DNA from: Syntrophobacterales bacterium
GTDB lineage: Bacteria; Desulfobacterota; Syntrophia; Syntrophales; UBA2210
NCBI GenBank assembly: GCA_018433345.1
Contig: JAHDRK010000016.1
Location: forward strand, 1-57,312
Length of the DNA: 57,312 nt
Direction of reading: 5' to 3'
Part shown: piece by piece, positions 26,184 through 34,544 of the stretch
Layout of the letters: each line of letters opens with the position of its first letter
How positions within the stretch are numbered: the first letter of the stretch is position 1
The notes under the pieces: model-generated
Databases searched by the model: none
What the model saw: only the letters and a program-made list of their open reading frames with translations
What the model was told of the DNA's origin: nothing
Program-made: the position numbers and the translations under genes

Positions 26184-26802
26184 GGATATCGTTCCCCTAC
26201 CCTGCTTTTGGGCCTTGCCTGTCTCATCGCCGACCTCGAACGAACGCCCCTTCCTCTTCTGGAGGAAACTTATGCTGACCCTGCAGATACAATCCGTTAT
26301 GTCCTGGGGCGCCTGGTTGCTGCTTGTTTTTTCCATAATCAGTGTCGCCTGTTTTTATTTCTGGTTGCCCGAACGCTTCGACCCGGTCGATCTGTTAAAG
26401 AAATTCCGCAAAAGGGGAAAGGAGACCGTGAAACCTTCTCTTCTCGACAGACTACAGGGGAGCAACTTCAAGAATGTCAAGGGCGGGAAACGATATTTCT
26501 TTTCGTCTTCGCCTTTGTATCTCGCCTGGAAGCTCCGTCGGTGCCGTCCGGCTCATCGTGGGAGGACCCTACACGTTCATGTTCCGGGGGCTGGTGGTGG
26601 TCCCGGGGATTCTCATCCCCATGGCACTGGAAGTCTACGATCCGCTCCCCCATTTTATAAAAAGGCGTCCATGCAGGGACACAATCCCTGGATATCGGGC
26701 GTGATCACCATCGCCGTATTGATAGGGGCTTACACGCTTCGGCACCCGGTTGTGTACGCCGGCCAAGAACCGGTACCGGCAACGCCGGGACCGCCGGCAT
26801 GA
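26184..26802 (+). pseudogene. Decayed NrfD/polysulfide reductase membrane subunit
   Basis: NrfD-family sequence is spread over three frames: GLACLIADLER near 26210-26246; FLFWRKLMLTLQIQSVMSWG and following (26245 to about 26530); FRGLVVVPGILIPMALEVYD (about 26580-26640); and the typical C-terminus ending LRHPVVYAGQ before a stop at 26802. At least three frameshifts are needed to join them, and the first helices are missing. NrfD proteins are quinone-reacting membrane subunits of iron-sulfur oxidoreductases; no partner subunit remains here. I read this as a relic of a lost respiratory complex. Confidence 0.75.
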
Positions 26803-26926
26803 TTGATTGCATGAGGGAAAAGGGAAAAGTCCCGCCGTCCTGAAGAGGAATTGGATAATCTCCTCATCGGGGTCAAACTCCAAGCACGGTGGACTAAAGC
26901 CTAAAGCCCGATCGCATTCGCCTTCC

Positions 26927-27310
26927 CTAGGCTTTCGGAAATTCCTTGAATGTAATGGGATCGGTGGCGTAGAGGACGGCTCTCTCCACCGCCGCGGCTC
27001 GATATTCATGAACCTTGAGATAATCCGGGTTATTGGCCATCTTCAAGAAAGCCTTCCGGGAAGGATATTTCACAAGCATTAGCAGGTCCCATTCCTCGGT
27101 GCCCTGCAGCATTTCCCCGGGCTTGCCGAAATACACCACCTCGGCGCCCACGGCCTCTACAAAAGGCGCGGACTCTTTGATATACCTAAAATAGGAATCC
27201 CGGCCTCCCTCGGTCTTGAATTTCAATAGATTAAGCATGACAAAGGGTTTCTGGTTGGGATTGGCGGCCAACTTTTTAAATTGGTCTTCGTTGTTTTTTA
27301 TGCCGGACAT
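26927..27310 (-). CDS. DUF1330-like dimeric alpha/beta barrel protein
   Basis: The 127-residue protein resembles DUF1330/ferredoxin-like-fold proteins, with KPFVMLNLLKFKTEGGRDSY near the start and a strand-rich DLLMLVKYPSRKAFLKM segment. The family is poorly characterised. It starts 16 bp after the stop of the alpha/beta hydrolase gene and so shares its operon, suggesting a joint role in modifying a small organic substrate. The ATG at 27310 is preceded by an AGGTGAAAGG ribosome site; a GTG four codons upstream is an alternative. Confidence 0.7.
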   Translation of the reverse strand: MSGIKNNEDQFKKLAANPNQKPFVMLNLLKFKTEGGRDSYFRYIKESAPFVEAVGAEVVYFGKPGEMLQGTEEWDLLMLVKYPSRKAFLKMANNPDYLKVHEYRAAAVERAVLYATDPITFKEFPKA

Positions 27311-27326
27311 GAAACCTTTCACCTCC

Positions 27327-28199
27327 CTATATATCGCTTTGCCTTTGTCTGAAAAAGTCGTTCATAAACGCCGCGACCTCCCGCGGTTTTTCCTCCTGGA
27401 GAAAGTGCCCCGCCTCGATTTGCTCGACCCTGATCGAATCGAAGCAATCTTCAAGGAATGAAATGTTGGCGGGGATGATCACGGGATCCCGGTTTCCGTA
27501 TATGTAAAGCGACGGCATGGTAAATCGCTTTCCGGCCAGTGTCGCCCAATGCTCGGAATCCAGGGACATGGAGCGGTAATAGGATGCGCCCGTTGCGGGG
27601 GTGTTTTCGATGCTGTAACAGCGGATATATTCCTCGATAGTCTCTTTCGGAATGGTTCCGTCGCGACCCTTCTTTCCGAAGAAATAGCTGACCCAGGCGC
27701 GCTCGTTTCCCTTGATCATGACCTCAGGCAGGATCGGCTGCATCTGGAAATACTGATACCAGTAAGGGAAATATCTCACGGCTATCATGGCCTTTTCGAC
27801 TTCCTTAGCGCCCCTGGCGTTGTTGAGAACGGGAATGTTCATGATGACAAGCCTTTTCACCCGGTCGGGAACGAGAAAGGCCAGTTCCTGGGCCACGATA
27901 CCACCCCAATCATGGCCTACGAGATAGAAATCCCCGATTCCAAGGGCATCTATTACCTCGATCACGTCTCTGGCCAGTTCCACTTTCCGATAAGCCTTCA
28001 TGTCCATGGTGCGTTCGCTGTCGCCCAACCCCCGTAAATCCGGCGCGATTACACGTAGATCCGGGTCGAGAAAGGCGGCGACGCCTTCCCAACAATAGGA
28101 ACTCTCCGGCCATCCATGCACCATGACCACCGGGAATCCATACCCCCGATCCCGGAAGGCGAACGTCCCCCTCGGCACAGTGATTCGCGATACTTTCAT
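27327..28199 (-). CDS. Alpha/beta hydrolase (epoxide hydrolase / haloalkane dehalogenase type)
   Basis: The 290-residue protein has the oxyanion segment HGWPESSYCWEG, the nucleophile elbow GHDWGG with Asp as nucleophile, and the catalytic His in AGHFLQEE. Asp at the elbow followed by Trp is typical of epoxide hydrolases and haloalkane dehalogenases, not of serine esterases. A helical cap spans roughly residues 130-220. It is the first gene after the TetR regulator on this strand, followed by the DUF1330-like gene, and is plausibly under that regulator's control. Confidence 0.88.
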   Translation of the reverse strand: MKVSRITVPRGTFAFRDRGYGFPVVMVHGWPESSYCWEGVAAFLDPDLRVIAPDLRGLGDSERTMDMKAYRKVELARDVIEVIDALGIGDFYLVGHDWGGIVAQELAFLVPDRVKRLVIMNIPVLNNARGAKEVEKAMIAVRYFPYWYQYFQMQPILPEVMIKGNERAWVSYFFGKKGRDGTIPKETIEEYIRCYSIENTPATGASYYRSMSLDSEHWATLAGKRFTMPSLYIYGNRDPVIIPANISFLEDCFDSIRVEQIEAGHFLQEEKPREVAAFMNDFFRQRQSDI

Positions 28200-28222
28200 G
28201 GATATTTTCCCCCTTTATCGAT

Positions 28223-28244
28223 TATATAACAACTATATAACAAC
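28223..28244. repeat. 11-bp perfect tandem repeat upstream of the hydrolase gene
   Basis: TATATAACAAC is repeated twice head to tail, 24 bp upstream of the alpha/beta hydrolase start. The position suits a -10 element or operator half-sites for the adjacent TetR protein. Confidence 0.5.
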
Positions 28245-28317
28245 GAGTGCCGGTTGTATTAAATGGACGGGACAACGCTGTCAAGTAATATCTCTACATC
28301 GACAAACGGCGGGGTTA

Positions 28318-28950
28318 TCAGGCCATGACCATTTTCATTATGTTTCTTTCCATCAATTCCGTCAGTCTTTCCTTGGAATATTCCTTCATGTTCCAGTTGC
28401 GCAAGGCATAGAGCGATAACTGGTATATGATCAGATTGGCCGTAAAGGATGTATCTTCTATGTCGAAGGCTCCGCGGCGACGGCCTTTTTCCAGAATCTC
28501 TTCAATGTGAGAGACCACCATGCTTTCCTTCTCCAAGATACGTTTCAGCAGGGGCTTGGAAAGAGATTTTGATTCGCGGTACAGAAGCAGTATCTCTTCA
28601 TCGTAATCGTACCCGATTTCGACCAACCCGGAAATAACCGCTCTTAATTGTTCCACGGGATCGTCCATCTCCAGGATGCCCCCCTCCTCGAACAACTCCA
28701 GCTCCGGTTTGTGCAGCATTTCAAAAACCAGGAAAAGGATCTCTTCCTTGTTCTTGATGTAATAATAAAGATTCCTGATGTCGATGCCCGTGGCCCTTGA
28801 AATCTCCCGCATTGAAGACCGGGCGTAGCCCTTTTCCATAAAAAGCTGCATGGCCTTTGTGAGGATTTGCTTTTGCCTTTTTTGAAAAAGAGAGTTTTTC
28901 CGCCGTCCTTTACCTTTGGGGTCACCTTCGGAAGATGTCTTTTTTACCAC
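28318..28950 (-). CDS. TetR family transcriptional regulator
   Basis: The 210-residue protein has a lysine-rich N-terminal extension (about 25 residues) followed by the TetR DNA-binding domain: TKAMQLFMEKGYARSSMREISRATGIDIRNLYYYIKNKEEIL. The C-terminal domain is of the type often seen in fatty-acid or acyl-CoA responsive regulators, but the ligand cannot be assigned. It lies 118 bp upstream of the alpha/beta hydrolase-DUF1330 pair on the same strand. Confidence 0.92.
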   Translation of the reverse strand: MVKKTSSEGDPKGKGRRKNSLFQKRQKQILTKAMQLFMEKGYARSSMREISRATGIDIRNLYYYIKNKEEILFLVFEMLHKPELELFEEGGILEMDDPVEQLRAVISGLVEIGYDYDEEILLLYRESKSLSKPLLKRILEKESMVVSHIEEILEKGRRRGAFDIEDTSFTANLIIYQLSLYALRNWNMKEYSKERLTELMERNIMKMVMA

Positions 28951-29219
28951 GGATAGCTGGAAGTCCTTTCATCATCGTTACCTGTCCGTCTACAGTACAA
29001 CCGGCGGTTTGGTCAATGTACTTTATCAATATAATTCGATAATATCGCCGAATAAAGGTAATGCCCAAGGCGGCAGATCCTTGCCCGATACCACCCCTTT
29101 CGAACGCCCGAAGGCAGGGCCGACGAAACCGGCGGTACCGGCCGAGCTTCGCGCGCGGGGCATCTTTTCCCGGCGCCTTCAAAGCGGACATTCTTGCGGG
29201 CGAAATGAAACATCCCCTC

Positions 29220-29657
29220 TCAAGAAGACGGGTCGATCGACTTTACCGTGAACTTTTCCATCGCCTCGGGGTTCGCGAACAAAGCCATGCCCGTTTTCAT
29301 CGATCGAAACCCGAGTTTTTCGTAAAACCCCTCAGCGCCGGGATTCGTGTAAAGAATAAAGTTGCAATGTGGAAGCCCCTGCATAATGGCCTTGACGACG
29401 GCCGTGCCGATCCCCCTTCCCTGCGCTTCGGGCAAAACCGCGACATCGTAAATCGCCCCTTGATACTCACCATCGGATATCGCCCGCCCGAAGCCGACCA
29501 TTCGAGATCCTTCATACGCAAATACTGTCCTGTAACTGGTCTCAAAGGCCCTCTTGTGAACATGGGGTTCATAATGGGCCATTCCGACCCTTTTCAACAA
29601 TGAAGCCACGGCGGGCCAATCTACGTCGGAACAATCGGTCTTTATTTTCAGTTTCAT
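29220..29657 (-). CDS. GNAT family N-acetyltransferase
   Basis: The 145-residue protein has a standard GNAT fold with the acetyl-CoA pyrophosphate motif VLPEAQGRGIGTAVV (about residues 80-94) and YTNPGAEGFYEKLGF near the C-terminus. It acetylates an unknown amine. Several in-frame ATGs occur near the start (29681, 29669, 29657); homology begins at the last, which I use, although its ribosome site is weak. Confidence 0.9.
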   Translation of the reverse strand: MKLKIKTDCSDVDWPAVASLLKRVGMAHYEPHVHKRAFETSYRTVFAYEGSRMVGFGRAISDGEYQGAIYDVAVLPEAQGRGIGTAVVKAIMQGLPHCNFILYTNPGAEGFYEKLGFRSMKTGMALFANPEAMEKFTVKSIDPSS

Positions 29658-29710
29658 TGTGTCTTCCATTCTTGACGACATCCGTTAGAAAACGAGGATA
29701 TCCCCGGTCG

Positions 29711-29953
29711 TCAATAACGCACAAACCATTGATCCAGGCTGCGCAGGTACATGAGTATATAAACCCTTCCGTCGCTCTTGGTCCTTACTTTGTAATAATC
29801 GATAAGGGGGGCGTCCGTCGTTGTTCCTCCCTCGTACCAGCGGTCAACTATTTCCGCAATGGACTTGCGCTCGTCCCGAAAAGTGAAGGCAACGGGATAC
29901 TCGTTTACCTTGTACCCGCTTCGGCATTCGACCTCCACTCGGTCGTATTCCAT
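29711..29953 (-). CDS. Small conserved-looking hypothetical protein
   Basis: The 80-residue protein (MEYDRVEVECRSGYKVNEYP) has no signal peptide or membrane segment and is predicted to be mainly beta strands with one central helix. I do not recognise a family. A GGAAGGGGGGA ribosome site precedes the ATG at good spacing, and codon use fits its neighbours, so I consider it real. It follows the cheR gene by 36 bp on the same strand. Confidence 0.7.
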   Translation of the reverse strand: MEYDRVEVECRSGYKVNEYPVAFTFRDERKSIAEIVDRWYEGGTTTDAPLIDYYKVRTKSDGRVYILMYLRSLDQWFVRY

Positions 29954-29989
29954 GATCGTCCCCCCTTCCTTCCGTACCCCTCCGCAAGC

Positions 29990-30814
29990 TTATAAAAACG
30001 GGGTTTTCAATCCCCCTCGCGGGACCCTGAGAACACCCGGGCACTCTTTGATTTCCAGGCATTCCAGATCACCGGCGGGCGGTACTTCATGCCACCCTAT
30101 TACCAGGAATCCCCACGGCTTCAGCGCCTTTGCGATCCCGCGCAACATTCCCCCTTGACGTTCTTTCCTGTAATAGGTAAGCAGGCTGTTTCTCAGAAAT
30201 ACCAAGTGAAAGAAGTCCTCCGCCGGCGGCGGCCCGGCCAGGTCGTGCACCCGCCATGTGATACCCCGCCTCGCGGCCTCCGTCACGAGGTAGGATTCAC
30301 CCTCCTGTCGCAAATATCGTTCGCCGAGACAGGCCGGGATCTCCCCGGCGGCCCGGGTGTCGTACAATCCCGCTTCCGCCCTGCGGAGGTATTCCCGGTT
30401 TATATCCGTTGCATAAAGGTGAAGCGGCGGCAGCGGACCCGATTCTTCTTCCAGGTACCGCCACAGCATAGTGAAACTGTAAACCTCTTGGCCAAGGGCG
30501 CATCCGGCCGACCAGACCGCGACTCCGTCCTTGTTTTCCGCGGCCAACTCCGGGAGCAGAAACTCTTTCAGGTATATCCAAAGCGGGTGGTCTCGAAAAA
30601 AACGGCTTACCGAAACGGTCATGAGGAGACGTGTTTTTTGCCTCACCTCCAGGTCCCTCTTGACCAGTTCCATGTAATCTTCGGCATCTCGCACCCCGAT
30701 TTCACCCATGTGACGGACAAGGCGCTTCACAACCCCCTTTCGAACCTTGCGGTAGCCTTCCCAGGAATAGCCGAAATCGTCGAGCAACCTGCGAAATTGA
30801 TCGTCCCTCATCAT
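29990..30814 (-). CDS. CheR-type protein-glutamate methyltransferase
   Basis: The 274-residue protein has the CheR N-terminal helical domain and a SAM-dependent catalytic domain with VWSAGCALGQEVYSF (about residues 98-112; GEEPYS in chemotaxis CheR, so one Glu is Gln here), then LYATDINREYLRRAEAG and VFLRNSLLTYY. No CheB, CheA or chemoreceptor is present in the window, so it may serve a non-chemotaxis pathway. Its ATG overlaps the stop of the upstream NTPase gene as ATGA, meaning the two are translationally coupled. Confidence 0.88.
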   Translation of the reverse strand: MMRDDQFRRLLDDFGYSWEGYRKVRKGVVKRLVRHMGEIGVRDAEDYMELVKRDLEVRQKTRLLMTVSVSRFFRDHPLWIYLKEFLLPELAAENKDGVAVWSAGCALGQEVYSFTMLWRYLEEESGPLPPLHLYATDINREYLRRAEAGLYDTRAAGEIPACLGERYLRQEGESYLVTEAARRGITWRVHDLAGPPPAEDFFHLVFLRNSLLTYYRKERQGGMLRGIAKALKPWGFLVIGWHEVPPAGDLECLEIKECPGVLRVPRGGLKTPFL

Positions 30815-31341
30815 GGAATATTCGGAGAACGGAGGCGGTCCAGGATCTCTCCCGGCAGGCTGTCTCTGTTTTCACGGGTCACTTCGATCACATCGCTATC
30901 CGAACGTTTCTTGACCGACTCTATCAGACCGGCCCCTTTCAATGCGACCGTGGCGACCACCCTTTTGTCCGAAGCCAGCAGTTCCGCGACCAGGGCGGTA
31001 AAAACCTTTGAAAAGCATTCCATTTTGCCGATTTCATCGATGACAACCAGGCCGTCCACCGATTTTTCGCGGAAAGGGATAGAGGCAAGAAAACGCTCGA
31101 AGCATCCCACATCGACCCCGTATTTTCCCACCTTGAAAGGGCTTTTTATCTTCTCGTGGGCAAGAACGGCCCTGGCGCCGGTGGTCGCTACGAGACTAAA
31201 ACCCTTTCGCACCCCTCCCTCCCGGATCTCTTCCGTGTAAAATCCAATGGCGTGAAGACCTTCCGATCCTCCTAGAATCTTTTTGACCAGGGTCGTCTTT
31301 CCCGCGCCTGGCGCCCCCGTGACAAGTATGTTCTTCTTCAT
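30811..31341 (-). CDS. Nucleoside-triphosphatase, THEP1 type
   Basis: The 176-residue protein has Walker A GAPGAGKTT (residues 9-17), GFYTEEIREGGVRKGF and Walker B VVIDEIGKME, all characteristic of the THEP1/cancer-related NTPase family (PF03266). Family members hydrolyse NTPs, but their cellular role is uncertain. Coupling by a 4-nt overlap to an orphan cheR is unusual and may be informative. Confidence 0.9.
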   Translation of the reverse strand: MKKNILVTGAPGAGKTTLVKKILGGSEGLHAIGFYTEEIREGGVRKGFSLVATTGARAVLAHEKIKSPFKVGKYGVDVGCFERFLASIPFREKSVDGLVVIDEIGKMECFSKVFTALVAELLASDKRVVATVALKGAGLIESVKKRSDSDVIEVTRENRDSLPGEILDRLRSPNIP

Positions 31342-31620
31342 GTCTCTCCCCGCATTCTTTCGCCTCTCCTCGGCACGGCTTCAAGACCTGCGTAAACCGA
31401 TCGACAAATACGGTTTAAGCCGTAACAGGCAAGGCATTTGTCTTTCTATATAACATGAAATACTGATTCCAGGTAAGGGATTAAAGGCTATGGACGGAGG
31501 GAACGAGGGGCGACCTGAAATTTCCTCGACGAAGAAGGGAAAGAAAATTTTGGCATACTCGCAAAGAGGATGTATCATGGTGTCGAAGGAATCATGCACG
31601 GACATAGGAGGAGAAGTGTC

Positions 31621-32901
31621 TTGCGGGTAATTTTAATTTCGGCCAATACTGAACAGATTAACACGCCGGTGCTTCCCCTCGGCATGGCAAAGGTGGCCGC
31701 AGCGACAGTGCAGGCGGGACACGACGTGCAGGTGATAAATCCCATGCGTCCGGAGCAGGTAAAAGAGCTCCTCACGGAAACGGTATTGGATTTCGCTCCG
31801 GAAATAATCGGAGTTTCCGTGCGCAACATCGACGACCAGGACATGAACCAGCCCCGCTTTCTTCTTCCCGCGGCCCGGGAGGTAATAAAGGAATGCCGGC
31901 GGATATCGGAAGCCCCCGTGGTTCTCGGCGGACCCGGTTACAGCATTTTCCCCGGGCCGGCGCTGGAATATCTCGGCGCCGATTATGGGATCGTAGGAGA
32001 AGGTGAAAGGGCCTTCCCCGTCTTGCTTGACAGGCTGGCCCGGAGGAGGCCCCTGCCCGATATCCCGGGTCTTGTGAAGCCTCCGGGAGAAGTTGTCCGT
32101 CCCCCCGAGCTCATCCTCAGACTGGACGAGTATCCCTTGGCCGGCCCGGATATACTGCTGAAGGGTCTCAAGAAAGAGGGACTGAAGGAACTCTGGATAC
32201 CCTTCCAGACCCGGAGGGGTTGTCCCATGGATTGCTCCTATTGCTCTACGCCGGCCATAGAGGGCAGAACTCCACGCAAACTGTCGATAGAAAAGGTGAT
32301 CGACAGCCTCCGTGCCTTCACCTCCTCGGGATGCAGGCGTTTTTTCTTTGTGGACAATACCTTCAACCTGCCCTCGAAATACGTGGAGTCACTATGTGAC
32401 GCCATCATAGAGGCGGGACTGAACATAGAATGGCATGCGATCGTTTATCCCATGCTGATCAACGCCAAGGTTGCAAAAAAAATGGCCGGGGCGGGCTGCG
32501 TGGGGGTATCCCTGGGATTCGAAAGCGGCAGTCCGAAGATTCTCTCCGCATTGAACAAGAGATTTTCTCCGGACGACGTGCGTCGGGTCTCCGAAGTACT
32601 GAGAAATTTCGGAATATCCAGGATGGGTTTTTTGCTCCTGGGCGGCCCGGGCGAAACCCGCGGCACCGTGGCCGAGAGCGTCTCTTTCGCCGAGTCCCTG
32701 AAACTGGAATCAGTAAAACTCACGGCGGGGATAAGGATTTATCCCAACAGCGCCCTTGCGAAAGAAGCGGTGCGCAGGGGTCTTCTTCCACCCGATTCGA
32801 ACCTCCTGTATCCAACATTCTTTCTGGAACCCGAGTTGAACGGTTGGCTCCAGGAGGAGGTTGTTCGATTGGCAAAGGAAAATGACGCCTGGGTCGCATG
32901 A
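31621..32901 (+). CDS. B12-binding-type radical SAM protein
   Basis: The 426-residue protein has an N-terminal cobalamin-binding-like Rossmann domain (about 1-150) and a radical SAM domain with C201-x3-C205-x2-C208 in GCPMDCSYC, followed by the conserved LGFESGSPKIL and GFLLLGGPGETR. Members act as methylthiotransferases, methylases or cyclases; this one is not assignable. I use the TTG at 31621 because AGGAGGAG ends seven bases upstream and homology begins there; the frame extends to an ATG at 31570 without a ribosome site. It stands alone. Confidence 0.85.
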   Translation: MRVILISANTEQINTPVLPLGMAKVAAATVQAGHDVQVINPMRPEQVKELLTETVLDFAPEIIGVSVRNIDDQDMNQPRFLLPAAREVIKECRRISEAPVVLGGPGYSIFPGPALEYLGADYGIVGEGERAFPVLLDRLARRRPLPDIPGLVKPPGEVVRPPELILRLDEYPLAGPDILLKGLKKEGLKELWIPFQTRRGCPMDCSYCSTPAIEGRTPRKLSIEKVIDSLRAFTSSGCRRFFFVDNTFNLPSKYVESLCDAIIEAGLNIEWHAIVYPMLINAKVAKKMAGAGCVGVSLGFESGSPKILSALNKRFSPDDVRRVSEVLRNFGISRMGFLLLGGPGETRGTVAESVSFAESLKLESVKLTAGIRIYPNSALAKEAVRRGLLPPDSNLLYPTFFLEPELNGWLQEEVVRLAKENDAWVA

Positions 32902-33078
32902 TTTCCGCGGCAATGTTTCACTTATTCTTTTCTTCCACTTCGCGGACGAGCGGACGCCGTCCATTTTCGAGAATAACAATTCTCCGGGGCCGCCAAAGCC
33001 GAAAGGCGAGGGAATCGATAAAACAGCATGATTCATTTCGACAAAATGCCGAAAGATCAGTCCATCATACACATCGGG

Positions 33079-33106
33079 TTGCAAAGTACCCTTTATATGC
33101 TATATA
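33079..33106 (+). promoter_or_regulatory. Candidate promoter of the molybdate transporter operon
   Basis: TTGCAA (33079-33084) and TATATA (33101-33106) are separated by 16 bp and lie about 34 bp before the modA start. A bulged palindrome (33090-33109) covers the -10 element. Confidence 0.6.
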
Positions 33107-33109
33107 AGG
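33090..33109. promoter_or_regulatory. Candidate molybdate operator
   Basis: CCTT(T)ATAT and ATATAAGG form an 8-bp inverted repeat around GCT, with one bulged T, overlapping the -10 box of the mod promoter. Repression by a molybdate-sensing ModE-type protein is the obvious reading, but the site is not a clear match to the E. coli ModE box and no modE gene is in the window. Confidence 0.45.
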
Positions 33110-33139
33110 CATACATTATTTTTCTAAAGGAATCCCGCC

Positions 33140-33889
33140 ATGAGACAACGGATATCCATCACTTTTCTGCTGATTTCCGCCGTATTGTCATTCTCCACGC
33201 TTTCAGCGTCGGTGCAAGAAAAAATTTTTGTCGCCGTTGCGGCAAACTACATCCAGGCCTTTTCGGAACTTTCCGAAAGATATGAAGAAAAAACAAACGT
33301 GAAGATACAGGCAACCTTCGCCTCGACGGGAAGCCTCTACAACCAAATAAAGAGCGGCGCCCCCTACGACCTCTTTCTCGCCGCCGATGAAACGCGCCCG
33401 CAGCTTCTGCAAGAAGAAGGTCTGTGCGACAAACCGTTCATTTATGCCCGTGGACGAGTCATCCTCTGGTCCGCAAATAGCGATTTCTGTAAAAGCCCGG
33501 ACTGGAAAGACGCCATGAAGAACTGCAACGGCAGGATAGCCGTCGCCAATCCGGTGACGGCCCCTTACGGAACAGCCGCACTGGAGGCAATACGAAAGGC
33601 GGGTCTTGAAGACCTCTTGAAAGACCGATTCGTGACGGCCCAGACAGTCGCCCAGTCCTTTCAATACGCCGCTACCGAGGCGGTCGACGCCGGGTTCTGC
33701 GCCCTCTCGGCGGTCGGCTCCGAAACAGGGCAAAGGGGATGCTACTACCTCGTTCCCGAAGCGGATCCTGTGGTACAGGCCGCTTGCGTACTTCGGCGAA
33801 CCGGAAGCCGTGAAGCCGTGGATCAGTTCGCGGCCTTTCTCGTCTCCCAAGAAGCGGCGGAGATAAAGAAAAGATTTGGATATGAATAG
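33140..33889 (+). CDS. modA: Molybdate ABC transporter, substrate-binding protein
   Basis: The 249-residue protein has a signal peptide (MRQRISITFLLISAVLSFSTLSA) and the ModA binding-domain motifs FVAVAANYIQAF, FASTGSLYNQIKSGAPYDLFLAADE and NPVTAPYGTAALEAI. It binds molybdate or tungstate in the periplasm for delivery to ModB. It is first of modA-modB-modC, with stop and start codons of modA and modB adjacent. Molybdopterin enzymes, and mobB at 52562, are nearby users. Confidence 0.92.
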   Translation: MRQRISITFLLISAVLSFSTLSASVQEKIFVAVAANYIQAFSELSERYEEKTNVKIQATFASTGSLYNQIKSGAPYDLFLAADETRPQLLQEEGLCDKPFIYARGRVILWSANSDFCKSPDWKDAMKNCNGRIAVANPVTAPYGTAALEAIRKAGLEDLLKDRFVTAQTVAQSFQYAATEAVDAGFCALSAVGSETGQRGCYYLVPEADPVVQAACVLRRTGSREAVDQFAAFLVSQEAAEIKKRFGYE

Positions 33890-34543
33890 ATGGATTCCAT
33901 GGCCCTGTTCATAACCCTGAAACTGGCCCTGGTTACCACCGTGATACTGGTGGTTCTGGGGGCGCCGCTGGCATATTTCCTTGCCTATAATCGATTTTTC
34001 GGCAAGCCCATAATCGAGGCGCTTCTCTACCTCCCTATCGCCTTGCCTCCAACGGTGATCGGCTTTTACCTGGTCGTCGCCATGGGACCAAGGGGATTTA
34101 TAGGATCATTGTGGAAGACATTCACGGGCGCGTCTCTTCTCTTTTCCTTCGCCGGCATAACGATGGCCGCCATCCTGTACAGCCTTCCCTTCGCCGTACA
34201 GCCGATGAAAGCAACCTTCCAAAAACTGGACGGGAGGCTGGTGGAAAACGCCGCCGTCCTTGGATTGTCGCCCCTGTCGATCTTTTTCAGGGTGGTGCTC
34301 CCGAACAGCAGGAGCGGGATAATCGCCGCCGCCATCCTGGTCTTTCTTCACAGTATGGGCGCCTTCGGCGTCATCCTGATGGTGGGAGGAAGCATCCCCG
34401 GCATTACAAAGGTGGCCTCCATAGCCATCTACGAAGCGGTGGAAATGATGGACTACCGGGCGGCGGGTTTGACGGCGCTCTGTTTCATACCGATCAGTTA
34501 CCTTTTTTTGCTGTTGGTCAATAAACTTAACGAGGACGGCTGA
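33890..34543 (+). CDS. modB: Molybdate ABC transporter, permease
   Basis: The 217-residue inner-membrane protein has about five helices and the permease EAA-type loop ENAAVLGLSPLSIFFRVVLPNSRSGI, with LYLPIALPPTVIGFYL typical of ModB. It forms the channel for molybdate fed by ModA and energised by ModC. Translation starts directly after the modA stop at 33890; MALF three codons in is an alternative. Confidence 0.92.
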   Translation: MDSMALFITLKLALVTTVILVVLGAPLAYFLAYNRFFGKPIIEALLYLPIALPPTVIGFYLVVAMGPRGFIGSLWKTFTGASLLFSFAGITMAAILYSLPFAVQPMKATFQKLDGRLVENAAVLGLSPLSIFFRVVLPNSRSGIIAAAILVFLHSMGAFGVILMVGGSIPGITKVASIAIYEAVEMMDYRAAGLTALCFIPISYLFLLLVNKLNEDG

Positions 34544-34544
34544 C

